From Gymnorhina tibicen (taxonomy: Eukaryota; Chordata; Aves; Passeriformes; Artamidae), in the NCBI GenBank assembly GCA_013399875.1, contig VXAZ01006886.1:384107-448106 (forward strand): a DNA stretch of 64,000 bases, written 5' to 3'. The notes below the pieces were generated by a model, which was not told where the DNA came from, ran no database searches, and saw only the letters and a list, made by a program, of their open reading frames with translations. Position numbers and translations under genes: made by a program. How positions within the stretch are numbered: position 1 is the stretch's first letter; the number at the start of each line of letters is the position of its first letter. Shown here one piece after another: positions 51,487-63,400 of this stretch.

Positions 51487-54400
51487 AAAATCATCCATTC
51501 TTCTCACAGCCAAGCCATGCAAGCAGGACCTGGGATGGGCTCTTATCATGGGAAGGGAGGAGCCTGCGGCAGAGGGACTAAGCAGTATCTTGATTTATTA
51601 TGGGCTGTGGAAATCTTTGACAGAACTATAAGGATAGCTTGGGATACTGTTGATCCCTTCTTGTTATCACTGTCAAGACTGAAGAGGTTCTTGGGAACCA
51701 CGTGTTTCTGGAATATGAATCCTGAATGCTTAGAAAGTCAAAGGGGAATGAGCCTGCCGTGGATATTGCATTTGACAGAAAAGCCATGCAGTAGCTGGGA
51801 GGAATGTGCTCACAGCAATGGAGTCCAAACCCCACTCACTAATGGGTATGAAATGGGCAGGTCTCAGGGTCCCTCCTCTTATTTTCCTTTTTTTTGTGTG
51901 TGAGTGTGCATCTCTTACAAGATGGAAATCACCACAGCTGCTTAACCTACTGTCTGTCATCTCATTAGAACTGGAAACTTTTGAGAGACAGGTTTTCATG
52001 AAAAAATAGCTTTTCCTTGTGTCACAACCGTGATTTTTAATTTATTATTTTCTTTTAAGTCTTCCTTTATCTAGAAATATCTTCTACTCCCATCGCAATA
52101 TCCAGTATATGCATTTTGCCGTATAATTACTTTAGTATGTATTGCTATTCCTTTATCTGGGCATCAGTGAATGAACTAGGAAAAGAATAATTTTTAATGA
52201 CACATTTATCCTTTTCTTTTCCCTTTATATTTCAGTGTTTCTTACTTAAATAAAAACTAGAAATAAACATTTTTCTCCAATAATCACATGGGGTTTTCTA
52301 CTCAGTATTGCTCAAAAGTCTCTATCCAAATAACAAATGCTGTTGAAGTGTATCTTTCTGAGCTATTTTGAAAGACACAAAATGCCTGTCTGAATCTACA
52401 AATCTTCACTGAAAATAGCTGATTGTCAAACAGGTTCTATGTCCTCAGAAATCCGTTTCTGCACCCGTGTGATACTGGAGTTAGGTTTTTAATCCCTAGG
52501 TTAAGGTTTGTGCAAATTCAAACACAAAATATCTAGTTACAGGTCTGTAACTCATATCTCCAAATGTAATGAAACAATACAAAATTACTTAACTTTGGAA
52601 TTCCAGCCCCACCCCAAATTATCACATGCTACTAATATTTTTTTGTAGCAAAGATGTCTTTGCATTTTCTCAGAAGTATGGCAGACTATAGCATGCAAGC
52701 TATTTGTTATGTCTGAATGCTGTGATGTATCCTCATACATATAAGAAATGCATTCTCTCTGGTTACTGCTGATGTGTAAAGCATGCATTTTTGCTGTATT
52801 GGTAGCCATGAACATTCACAACATATGCTCCCCATAAAGGCCTTAAAATCTCTAAAGTGGATTACAAGAAGGTACCTTTGTATGAAATAAGAAATTAATT
52901 TAAGGAAATATCGATGGGACTGTCAGAAACCTGGAACAGCTTATATTTATAAACTTCTTTGTATTTTTCACTTCAATGTTCTGCTTAATTTCAAGAAAAT
53001 CTGAATCCTGATTAGAAGATCCCATTTTTCATTTATTTTGGCTTTCCCAATGACATCTAGATATTCCCTAGAGCAACTGGAGAGTCCTAGGGTTGTTTAA
53101 AGAATCACATGAGTTCATTTGAATCTGTTCAAGATATTTGTCTATTGTAAAATAATAAAACTTGCAGTCTGCTTCTGTGATCATTGCAGGTAAGAGGCCA
53201 TTTGATGTGTCAGATTTTCACTCCCTGTTCTCTCCCAGCACTTCTGGGCACCTCATCACAGGCTGGGAAATCCTCATCAGTCTCAGGGAGCAAAATGCTA
53301 TAGCTAGAGGTTTAGTCATGTTCAAAAACTTAGAGGTATTTGTCATACAAGCAGGCTTCAAAATTGGGATGTGTACACAGCGCTGGCGCTTGGCTCTGTT
53401 TTGCCGTCATGGCTCCCACAAGCAACTCTTCACAGTGTTCACACACAGTTTAAATCTTTGCTTAGTGCAGTTACATCGCCTCAGAACCAGTGACTGAATA
53501 ACCCAGAGTGGCTGTGGACAGCTTGGGCACTGCAACATTTTGACATGCACTGTTTATTATTCAGCTACTCAGGCAATGTCATGAAAAATCATAATAAAAC
53601 TAGGAAGACACATCACATTTGACCTCTGCTGAATAATTTAATAAAGCCAACTTGACACACAAATATGAAAGTGCAGTTGCTGGTAAGACCGGAACTATTG
53701 CTTCCTTGTCCAAGAATTGGAAGCAGTTCAGAAGCTTTATTAACCATTCAGTATCTTCATCTTCAGCAAAGTTTGTCCCTTAGGCCATAACCAAATGTTA
53801 AGCTACTTGTTTCTCCCTGCACTCCCCTCCTTTTGGCGCTCACACGGGTATCTTTGCTTATGCTGTACACAATTATGGTCTCAGTTCTTCTCATGTCTCT
53901 ACAATTATCCGTGTTTTTTTCTCACAGACTCCGTTTTATTTACACAAACATTTTTCTCCCCATAGTTATGCATTTATTCATAATGATCTCAAGTGTACAC
54001 ACCTGTAAAAATTTAGCTTTAAAAGAGTGATTGTTACAGGTACTCTGCAGATTCAACCCTTGATATTTTATAATTCATCAATTCGGAGACAGAAAAAACA
54101 TCTTTGGAGCCACCCTCATGTGAGTGTCCCCATGGTCAGTACCAGAATAATTAATGAAGGGTACAATTCTCCCAAGGGTTTTGAAATGCTGTTTTGGCCA
54201 CATTTATCCTGGGGAAGGGTCTGTCGAGGCTGGGGGTGGTGTGGCTTGCAGGGACCATCTGGTTCCGCACTACACGAGCCATAGAGCTTCACTGGGGTCT
54301 TGCCCTTCTGTGGAGTTCATGACACAGCATTTGTCTGAACCCTTTTTCCATCATCCCCATCTGAAGTCTCCAGGTGGTGGAACACATTCTTTGCCCTCAA

Positions 54401-55558
54401 TGTCATGGCTTCTCCTCATTTCCTCTCTTTCCCCGTGGCTCCCCAACAAACTTGAGTTCTGCCACTGTGCAGGTGCCCACCAGCCACACCTTTTATCCCA
54501 GTGCCTGCATCAGCTCAACAGAATTTCTCTCTCACTTGCTCTTCCCAAAGACTCCGACCAGCAGCACCGGCACCAACTGCAGCACTCCCAAAATGGCACA
54601 TCACTGTTTCACCTGCTGCTGAATCCTGAGGGAAATATTTATGCAGTCAGGACTGCCTGATCTGAAAAGGGAACTATGAATGTGTGTGAAAAGGCAAGGC
54701 GGAGTTCGGCTTTTCCTTTAGAGGCCAGAAGGGTTTCTAAGTGCAGTGCAGTGTATCTGTGGCAGGCATGGGGTGGGGATGGTGGGGGGCCAAGGGGGGC
54801 CACTGTGGAGTACGTGGGGAGCAGCCAAAATGTGGCCCTCACCATCTGAGAGGACACAGCCCTGAGGAGAGAACAGAGCCACTGCCAGGAGCAGCTTCTG
54901 ACCTGCTGGGACTGGGGAACGTCAAGGGGACAGCACTCTACTGGGGGCTGCTGGTGGGACGGGGCTCAGTGTGTGTGAACCATCTGGTCTCTCTGGTGCC
55001 AGGATGTCCAGATGCCATGTGCAGCGGAAACAGCAACAGCTTTCCCTGCGGGTGGGTGGAGACACAGCAGGAGCCATGCTGGGAATCCTCCGAGAAACCT
55101 GAGGGATTTTTTCTGCTGAGGGTAAAGCCCAAATACAGTTTTCCATGTGGATGTTGTCCTGGGGAAGGTGCACAGTGGGTGGGACGGGAGATGGTGCTGT
55201 GGCCCCTCAGGACCCCTAAAAGTGCATTTTTCTCGAGTGTGTGGGGTCAGCAAAGGGTGGCTGAAGGGAGCAGCCAGGGCAGGGGTGTTCCCAGCCACAG
55301 CAGAGATGCTGCCTTTGGGTAGAGCTCAGTCTGTCCTTTGGGAATGGTTGGGAACAGCATGTTCCATTCCTGGAGTTGGCTCCTGGTGCATAGAGCACTG
55401 TGCAAAATTAAATCCCTCTCCCTTTGCAGGGGCTACTGGGACATGGCAGGGCTGTGCCAGTGCTGCAGTGGCCCCAGATGATCCATGTGTGAGCAGCAAT
55501 GGGGTATGGTAGGGAATAAGATCTCCTGGGGATTTGCTTGGTAACTGCACTTCCCAGG

Positions 55559-56036
55559 TATCCTAGGTTACAATATAGATGTATCTAAGTGTTCTATTAC
55601 CACCAGCTGTGGGCCATTAGCTGTTATCGCCTGCTAATGACCCACCCCTGATAACAGACAATGGGCCATCAAGAAACCCCCACATGACTCATGGACTTAC
55701 CTCATCCTATTGTGAGAGGCTCCACCCAGGAGGGAGGAGCCAAGCATTCCCACCTGGATATAACCTGCCCTCAGAACTGCCTAACTTAGCCCTGTCTATG
55801 GGGTTACCAGTGGACAAAGCTACTACTGGACCTTCAGCTGGAGACCTTCTGTAGGATTATCACTCCAACTGAGCTACTTCATCTGGACTGCTACCACCAC
55901 TCTAACAGGGTGTCAAGTTGTATCTGACTTTGTCAGTGCTTTTCCTTATATTATTTCACTTATTTCTAATTTTATTTTCCTGTTAATTTAAATCCTGACT
56001 TGTGATCTCCCACTGGTTTGTTTTCAAACCAACACA
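55559..56036 (+). mobile_element. Solo LTR of an endogenous retrovirus (ERVL-like)
   Basis: A 478-bp unit is bounded by identical 5-bp direct repeats CCAGG (55554-55558 and 56037-56041). Its ends are inverted: GGTT near the 5' end against AACC near the 3' end, with terminal CA at 56035-56036. The 5' end is TA rather than the canonical TG, probably by mutation. A TATAA box at 55759-55763 fits a U3 promoter in + orientation. A 5-bp duplication is usual for ERVL-type elements. No internal retroviral genes are present, and intact duplications flank the single LTR, so it is a solo LTR left by recombination. I associate the sequence with passerine LTRs from memory only. Confidence 0.85.
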
Positions 56037-59000
56037 CCAGGGCAGCTGTCTGCTCTGGTGAGCCTTTGCCTTGGCCTGACTGTGGTTTCAGAGCATTTTG
56101 TCAGACCCAGTCATGATCCAGACTGTGCCTGCCAGTGCTGAGACCATGGTGGAATCTCAGGTGGGAGGTCTCTGCCAGTCCTGCCAGTGGCCGGGCTGTC
56201 CCAGCCAGGTGCTGACCCTGGGGGCAGGGACAGGGTGCAGGGCTGGCCTGCCCTGCCTCACTGAGAACCAAGCACAGCAAAAGCACCTCTGAGACTCACT
56301 AAAGATAAGTGGTTTGTCTAAAATAACCCTGTAGATTCTGGTAAATCGTTTCTGGGGTTTAGACATGCATCAAGCTTGTGGCAGAAATCCTTGCCTACCT
56401 CCTTTCGTAATCCTTATTCATAAAGGACTACATAAATGCCATCTATCTGCAGGATCTGGAAGGAAGGAAGCAGTTTCTCCACTCCCCACCTAAAGGAAAA
56501 TATAATCTCTGCTAGTGGGGATAGGATCACAAGCTCTCTTGCCAAAAAGGAACTTGGAGTAGTTGAATTTTTTATTGCTAAATATTAAAAAAAACCTCCC
56601 AAAAGGAATATACAGAATAGATAAGGAGCTCAATCTTATGCCCCTGCGCACCCATTTCCCTTTGATTTTTAGTGGACATTTTAGGTGTGTGAGGACCCAG
56701 AGATAGCAAAGATGAGTGAACAAGGCAATTTTGATCTGTGAAACTACAGTTCTGTTACTTCTATTCTGATTCTGCTCAAGTTCATCAGGAAAGATTAACT
56801 TTGGCAGCTTGTTCAGTGACTAAATCTTGATATTTTTGTGGCTTAATTCATAACATAACTGTAAGCTATTGCCCTGTGTTTATATTTCCCATCCATTTCT
56901 CACATTTCCAAAGCATACTGATATGTGATCCTGGCAATTTAGCTACCATAATTGGCATTTTTCTAGGGCCAAAAGGAAACAAATTCCTTATCCTCCATAC
57001 TTCTTTAATTTCTGAAAAACAACAAGTAACATGGTTAATCCTCTTTTTTGATCTTTTCCCCCCCTTTGAGATTTTCTTATGGTCTTTTCCTTTTAATCTT
57101 TTACTTTCTTTTTAATCTTCACTCATTGTCCCCCTGCATTTGAAGAATTTCATGTACTTACATCTCTAAAAAGAATTGGACCACTTTATGGAAATAGCTC
57201 TTTAGGATCTTGTTCAAAGCAACATTATGTACTTTTAACTGTTTGGGGGAGGGTGAAAAAAGGAGAGAAAAAGCAACTTTAAAAGCAGTGTTTGTTTGTG
57301 TAACCTAGCAGAACGTTGATCTGTTCAACAAGATGCAGAAACAGTGTCCGGAACACCCCAAGTTAAAATAAGACCAGATTACTTTAAATGAGCAGGAGGG
57401 TGAATAAACATCTGCCTTTGATAGAGGTTGGGTCCCATCATCTGACTCCTGGTGCAGGTGTGTTTGGGCAAGGGCATTTCAGGAGGGGCCAGGCAGGGCA
57501 GCACAGGTGAGCTCTGTGGTTCACCCACGAGCAGCTCCTCCCGAGCAGGAGGGAATGAGCTGTGCTGTGTGGATGCAGAGCCCTTGAACCTTTCCTGTGG
57601 AGGACACCATTGCAGCCCCAAGTGAGTCTTCCTTTGCACATCATCTTCTCTCAGGTGGCGTGGAGGTAACTCTGTGAGCAGTCATGTGGAAACTGGTGCA
57701 ATGCGGTATCAGTTGTGCTAAGGATGGTGTGCTCTGGCCTCGAGTGGCCTCTCCTCTGGGTGACCTGGGTATGTCACAGCGTGTTTGGGAGGGAGCTTGT
57801 CACACTGAGTTTGTTGGGCCAGGATTCTGGGTTTGTGAGATACCTGTGGGATGAAGCCCACATGTTGACAAGCATGGCCCACTCCTAACACAGTAATTTA
57901 TCTTCCAGGCTTAGGCTGATGTGGCTCTGACTGTCTGAATGGTGGAGAAAGAAAGGTTTTTTGTGCCTTTTATTGAGCATTAAAAAACTGGTGAGATGTG
58001 AGGATGTCAGCACACTGCATAGCATGAGTTAAAACACTTATTTCTAGGAAATAATGGGTGTGCATCTCAAGAATCAGGCTGAAGCTGTGTTTTAAGAGGC
58101 AAGGTGGAGCACAGTGTTCCTTGTTCATTGCATGTCCAAAACTGTCACCATGAATTCACTGGTGTGATTTTTGTCACTCAATTCTTGACCCAGTTGTGGT
58201 GCTGTACTCCTAAAACCTCACTTTAAATTTTTTATTTTGCCAATACCAAAAAGCCCCAGAAACCTGGCCAACAGAGGTCATGTGTTTCTCAAGCAGGCAA
58301 GAAGTTTACAGGGATTAGCATGTGTCCAGCTTAATTTATGCAGAATTGCAGGCTTCTTTTACTGAAGCAAATTCTTTAAAAAGCAAACAAACAGTAAGAG
58401 TTTACAGAGTTCTGGAAAAGTTGCAAAACCTAAATGAAAATCTTTTCCAGTTACATGAATATAAATTGGGCATAGTTCCCCTGAAGATTTTATACTAGTT
58501 TAATGCATGTATTTCATTTGTAGTTAAACTGCAGATAAAGCTTTTCTTCTGTCACCTCAAAACAAGATTAGGTCCCCTGAACCTCTTCTCCTTTATCCAC
58601 AAGAATAGGTGAATTAGATCTCTCCTATAACTTGGCCCCAACCAAGAACAGGATTTGGCATTGCTCTTTATTGGAATTTTAAATCTTTTTCTTTCTTCTC
58701 TTTCTTTTTTTTTTTTTTTTTTTGAGACTAATTTTAAAACAAATAGTTAAAATGTGGAGCTGAGCATTTCTTCTAGAAGTTGCATATTCTAAATGTACTT
58801 ATACCATAGTCTGCTGCTCATATAAAATTACAGACTTCACTTTCATCTTTCTTTTTACAAGAAACCCTTAATGACAAATGCAGGCTGTTTAGTGATACCG
58901 ATATACTGCAATCTTAGCATGTGAATTAGTCATCATACAATCAGTTCAGGGGGTCAGGCCTAAAGAAACAGTGCAGAGTTGGCAAACTGCTAGTCGGGTG

Positions 59001-59749
59001 ATGTGCTCTCCACTTCAAAGTCATGGTGCTTATTCCTCAGAATTCAGATCACAGAAAGAAACAGCTGGTATTGTCGTTTGTGGCAGTAAGGACTTTTTTT
59101 TTTTGTAGCAAGATAAGGTTTCACTACTTTGTAAAACAACAATTTACTTTAGAGTGACCTAGCCTGTAAAACACAATAGGAAGCAGGAATCCACGGAGCA
59201 CTGCTCTGTTATTATCATGCAAGTAGACATGACCTGTGACAAACCACACTGGAGAAGACTTAACCTCCTTGCTCCTTGTCTGAAAATATTCAGTGTAGTC
59301 CACTTGTCAGTGGCAGTCAAGGGTTTCATATTCCAGAATGACTTTATAAGCAGTTCTTTTCTGTTTGGATATTGCTCTCTTGCATATTTCCAGTGTGGCA
59401 CGTACTTTTGGCAGCACACGGCTACAGACTACCAGTCCTAATGCTTAATGCAGACACATTAAAGGTTTCAACTTTCCACCTAAGCTCCAAGGCTGTCAAA
59501 TTTGAGTTCAAATTTAAGTTTTCATGTTCAACTCGTAGATGGCAGCTGACTGGAACACCATATGTTTTTTTTTTTTCTTCCCCTAAACCCCCATCACATC
59601 ACAGTGGTCCTTTTAAAGTTGTTTCACCTAGTAACCTGAGCAGATTTGTTGCCCAAATATTGTGGGGGTAGGGGAATAAAAAATTAAATCACACATTTTA
59701 AACTGCCTGGCAGATGTGTGTCTCAGGGCTTTGTTACTGTTCTATTATT

Positions 59750-59985
59750 GCTATTATTAATAGACTTCACAGACAAGGCAGGCTTATCGGCCAAATGCCT
59801 CATTATCAAATGACTGAGACCCAATAAGGGCTTAACAGCATTCCTTACCAAAAGAGGAAATGGTTCCAGGCCAGATCCAACTCTGCCAGAGCCGGTGGAC
59901 AGAGCCCCACTTCAATGAAGCATCGCTTGGGGCCCCTCGGTGCTCACTCCCCTCTATTTTCTGACACGCTTTTTAATTCCCCAAA
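59750..59985 (+). promoter_or_regulatory. Putative promoter/5' region of the KCNE-like gene
   Basis: The 235 bases before the ATG form a repeat-free block. They contain a TATTATTAATAG run near 59750-59762, a TTATCGGCCAAATG stretch and a CCAATAAGG box (59821-59829). The block becomes GC-richer towards the ATG. KCNE genes often have non-coding 5' exons, so this could instead hold the acceptor of a terminal coding exon: a TTCCAG at about 59864-59869 is one possibility. The transcription start is not identifiable. Confidence 0.3.
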
Positions 59986-60312
59986 ATGAACCAAACAGCT
60001 TTAGCTGCTCTCATCTCGCAATGTGTTCTGCAACTTCTGGAAAGGAACCTGGACACAAGGAGAAATGCTACAGAACAAAAAGAGCCACAATACAAACCAT
60101 ATGACAACGCCTATTTCTTCATCCTCTTTGTCATGTTGTTTTACTCTTTCCTGGCATTAACTGTCTTCTTTGGTTATGTACGCTCGAAGAAAGCGGTTTC
60201 AAAGCAAGATCCTTACCAGGAGTTCATTGAGGATAGGAATCGAAATAAGAAGTGGAACATGACCCGGCCAGTGGTGGTGAAATTTGACTTTGAAGAAGAA
60301 AGTATTCTTTGA
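59986..60312 (+). CDS. KCNE-family potassium-channel beta subunit (KCNE6-like candidate)
   Basis: A 108-residue intronless frame. KCNE proteins are single-pass (N-out) subunits that tune KCNQ1 and other Kv channels. Seen here: no signal peptide; N-glycosylation sequons at Asn2 (NQT) and Asn27 (NAT); a transmembrane segment at about 42-64 (YFFILFVMLFYSFLALTVFF); then GYVRSKK (63-69), the family's juxtamembrane basic motif; then DPYQEFIEDRN (75-85), matching the DP(Y/F)xxYI region of KCNE1, 2 and 3. The position of the activation triplet (FTL in KCNE1, TVG in KCNE3) is Leu56-Ala57-Leu58. The acidic tail (DFEEESIL) resembles no KCNE1-5 tail I know. KCNE4 lacks the DPY motif and is much longer. 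The ATG has A at -3. Family membership is confident; assignment to KCNE6 is inference. Confidence 0.9.
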   Translation: MNQTALAALISQCVLQLLERNLDTRRNATEQKEPQYKPYDNAYFFILFVMLFYSFLALTVFFGYVRSKKAVSKQDPYQEFIEDRNRNKKWNMTRPVVVKFDFEEESIL

Positions 60313-60415
60313 ACTCCTTAAACCAAAATACTCTGCAAAATGCACCGGACTGTCGCTGCTGCCAAGATCTCAAGTGAAGATCTACACATTTATCTTGTTC
60401 GACCGTTGCCCTCAC

Positions 60416-60421
60416 AATAAA
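60416..60421 (+). terminator. Polyadenylation signal of the KCNE-like gene
   Basis: AATAAA lies 104 bases after the stop codon, with T-rich sequence (about 60460-60478) downstream. This would give a very short 3'UTR, and its presence supports a live transcription unit rather than a pseudogene. Confidence 0.6.
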
Positions 60422-60429
60422 TCAGAGTA

Positions 60430-63400
60430 TTGCTTAAAATAGGTAAAGGAAAAGAAGTTTCTTTCTTTTGTTTTCTCATTATCCATTTGTTGCTGGAATA
60501 TATATTTTCTAAATTTTGGAGAAATCTTATAAACTTTAAAATGAGAGCAAAAAGTGGACATTTTTAGCTTTTGGTTCCAGTTCGGTGCAACAAGAATGGG
60601 AATCCATCCTAGAGTGAGACCCTGAATTTAAGACAAAGGACTAGTTTGTGTATGCACATACCCATTCCAGTGGAATGCTCTTGCTTCTGAGTCCTTCAGA
60701 CCTGGGAACTGGCGTGTAGTATCCCTGGGAAGTGCCTCCCTGGAATAGCAGAATGCATTTTGCCTAGACCAGCAAATACTATTTAACATGCAAATACAGA
60801 AAAGCTCCTCTTGCATTCCCTCCCCTCAAAAATTAATTTCATATGCTATGGCAAAAGATTGAAAAAAAACATCTGCAAAATGTAATTAAAATGCATCTAG
60901 TGGAAAAACAGGTTGTGTATTCAGAGTGAGTTTAGAGTCCTTGCCTTGTCCATGTTTTGCATGTATTTATTCTTCACCAGTTTCTAATTGAAGTGTACAT
61001 TTCATTTATAGAGAACGGTAACTACAGCTGATCACAAACCTAACAGGGGAAGGGCTTCTCTGTGTCTGCAGTAAATATTTGCTAAAAGATTGCACAAGCT
61101 TTGCCTAGAGTTGTACTGAACACATTAGACTGCTATCTGACTTATTCATTTTTCTCCTGCCTAATAACTATTGAAAAAAATAAGAGTTCTGACATAGAAC
61201 ATATTGCTGTGCTTAATATAAAAGAACAGTGCTTAAGTGCTCAGTGATATCCTGCATGTGCTATGACACTGCTCTGATAGCACACGTGTTCATCTTCTGA
61301 GCCTTTAACTTGCGTCCTGCCTTAGCCAAGGTCTCCCATTAATGGTATTCACTTGTGTCTTGTGTGTAACTGCTTGGATACATTACACGTGGGGCTGCAT
61401 TACAGAGCCCGTGGCTGCTCAGAGGGCTCTCTGAGCACAGTAATCATTTTCAGGTGTAGGTGGGCTCTGAGTTTTCCTGGTTAATATGCATACAAAGCCA
61501 AAGTGGGGCAAATAAATTTCCATGTATGTATTAACTTTTCTTTTCCTAGTGGGATTATAAGGTTAAGGATTTGGTTTTTCTAAAGTGTGCAGTGTTCATG
61601 ATTATGCATGGACTGTTCTAGGGATGTGTAGATTTTTAATTGTCAATATTCAGAAAAAGATTTTATAAATATTCAGCCTGGGCTGAATGATCAGATGCTG
61701 TTCCTGTTTCCTGGTGGGATGTGTTAAGTGTTTCTGGTGTGTGTGCAAGCAGGGAGGTTGATGCTATGCATAATCCCTTCTCATAAAACTAAAATTTGCT
61801 TCCCACTTACCAGCCTGAATGTTTATAGAAGTAGGTGTTGACTCATCTCAGAGTGCTCAGTCTCTGATGGCTGTGCCAAAGGAAGATAATAAGAATAAGG
61901 TGATACTTTCTCAGTTGTACTTGTTCAGCCTTCAAGGATTTGCTGGTCAGACAGGGGCCATCTGAGGCAGAGGCCACTCCTGTTGTCTGACTGTGGGGGT
62001 GGGATATGTGCAGAACACTGATGTGGAAGGGTATGAACACAAGCATTTCAAAAGGCCAGAAAATGTTCACAGATGTACTTTTGCTCGATTCATCCAACTC
62101 CAATTTGAATGGTTTTGACTATAGTAACAAGACTAGAGCTGCAGTTCTTGCACAAATCAGTGTTTCGTCTATGTAATACGTGTCCTGGCTGCTTCATCTA
62201 CAGAGTTTGGAGTGGAAAAATGAAAGTTCAAGTTATCTGTGTTCACATCATGCTCCTGACTTTGGAGTATGTGAAATTGAAATCACTCTGAGCTGAGTGG
62301 CTTGTGAGGGCTTGGAGCAAATGGGCAGACTGACTCTTTCCAACACAGAGTTCTGGCTGTTTGTGCTCTGAAAGGCTGTGTAAATGTGGATTTGCTCTCC
62401 TGACAGATGATCTTTTACTGTTTTTACCTTGTAGTGAATGATTTTTTATTCTTTGCGTGTATGCTATGTCATCTTAAAAATTAAAGATAATTATTTGAAA
62501 CTTCATTCAAACCCATGTCCTTTATTTCTGTGAGCAGTTTCTGCTTTTGTGTTACCAAGTAATTATCAGATCAGCCTAAATCCCTTAAACATTCTTCAGC
62601 AATGTGCTGCCATTGTCTGGCGTTTAGGCTTTTTGGAAACATTCACAACTCGATTAACAAGAAGACCAAAAGTTCTTCAAACAATTTTACATAGTGCGTG
62701 CCTGTGTGTGTGCCAACAAGATGAGGCTTTTTCCTGTCCTATCTCTGTGCAGTAGTAAAAATGTCTCTTTGTAAATGTTAGCCACAGGACATGTTGGTGG
62801 CACTATTGGCTTTTTTTCTTTGTGTGTCAGAGCCTGTTCATCCCTGCCTGGGAGATCTTATGAGTAACATAAGAGAGAGGATAAATCCATGCTCCCCAGG
62901 CAGATCCTCAGCCATGACAGTGTTTCTGAACCTTCAGCGCACCCTCTGCCCTCCTGACCATCCAGTGAACCGAGTGGAGCTGGAGTAGTTGTAGGTTTGG
63001 AAATGTGGCACAAGACCATAGAATGATGTGCTGGATGCCTGCTCTGGAAACAGAAGGTGGTGAGGGTGGCGAGGGTAGGGATAAATGACGCACATACCAT
63101 TATGTGAAATTTCTGAGGCAGTTAATGCACTGCCTATAATATGAGAATTAGCCACCCCATTCTGTCTTCTGTGTACGAAACCGGTGTCTGTGCAGTGCTT
63201 CCAGAGCCCACAGAGCTCTGATCTGTAACCTTGTCAGTCTCCTTTACAGCCATCTCTGGTTTTCTGTGTGTGGGGTATGAAACAGGAATAGGAGAGCCAA
63301 AATAACTCCATTCATGGTGAGCCCTGGGCTGTGAAGTATGATTTACACCTCTGAGATAACCAGAATGCTCCACGATAAGCACTGGAGAAGGAAGGGGGGG

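Larger units (their letters stand above)
50240..59985. other. Intergenic region between PAX3 and the KCNE-like gene
   Basis: No coding gene is supported. It contains a CR1 LINE end at 51.4 kb and a solo LTR at 55.56-56.04 kb. A GC-rich patch at about 54.15-55.55 kb has meaningless long frames, and poly-T tracts occur near 58.7, 59.1 and 59.57 kb. The stretch at 53560-53790 is repeat-free with TAAT and CATTTGACC motifs and could be a regulatory element, but evidence is thin. In human, the region beyond the PAX3 3' end towards EPHA4 is a gene desert. Confidence 0.7.

Noticed and set aside
54154..54660. A 168-codon + strand frame
   Set aside because: Low-quality composition, overlapped by another open frame of similar style; no recognisable family.
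54741..55322. A 193-codon + strand frame, among the longest in the window
   Set aside because: It lies in a GC-rich intergenic patch with overlapping open frames on both strands. It is rich in Gly, Cys and Trp without any domain, and no promoter, splice or polyadenylation context supports it.
59986..60312. KCNE4 ortholog
   Set aside because: KCNE4 has a different sequence after the membrane segment and a much longer acidic C-terminus, and lies on the other side of PAX3 in human.
63015..63040. Possible second CR1 tail (CATAGAATGATG)
   Set aside because: The match to the CR1 terminus is too short and no adjoining CR1 sequence is visible on either strand.
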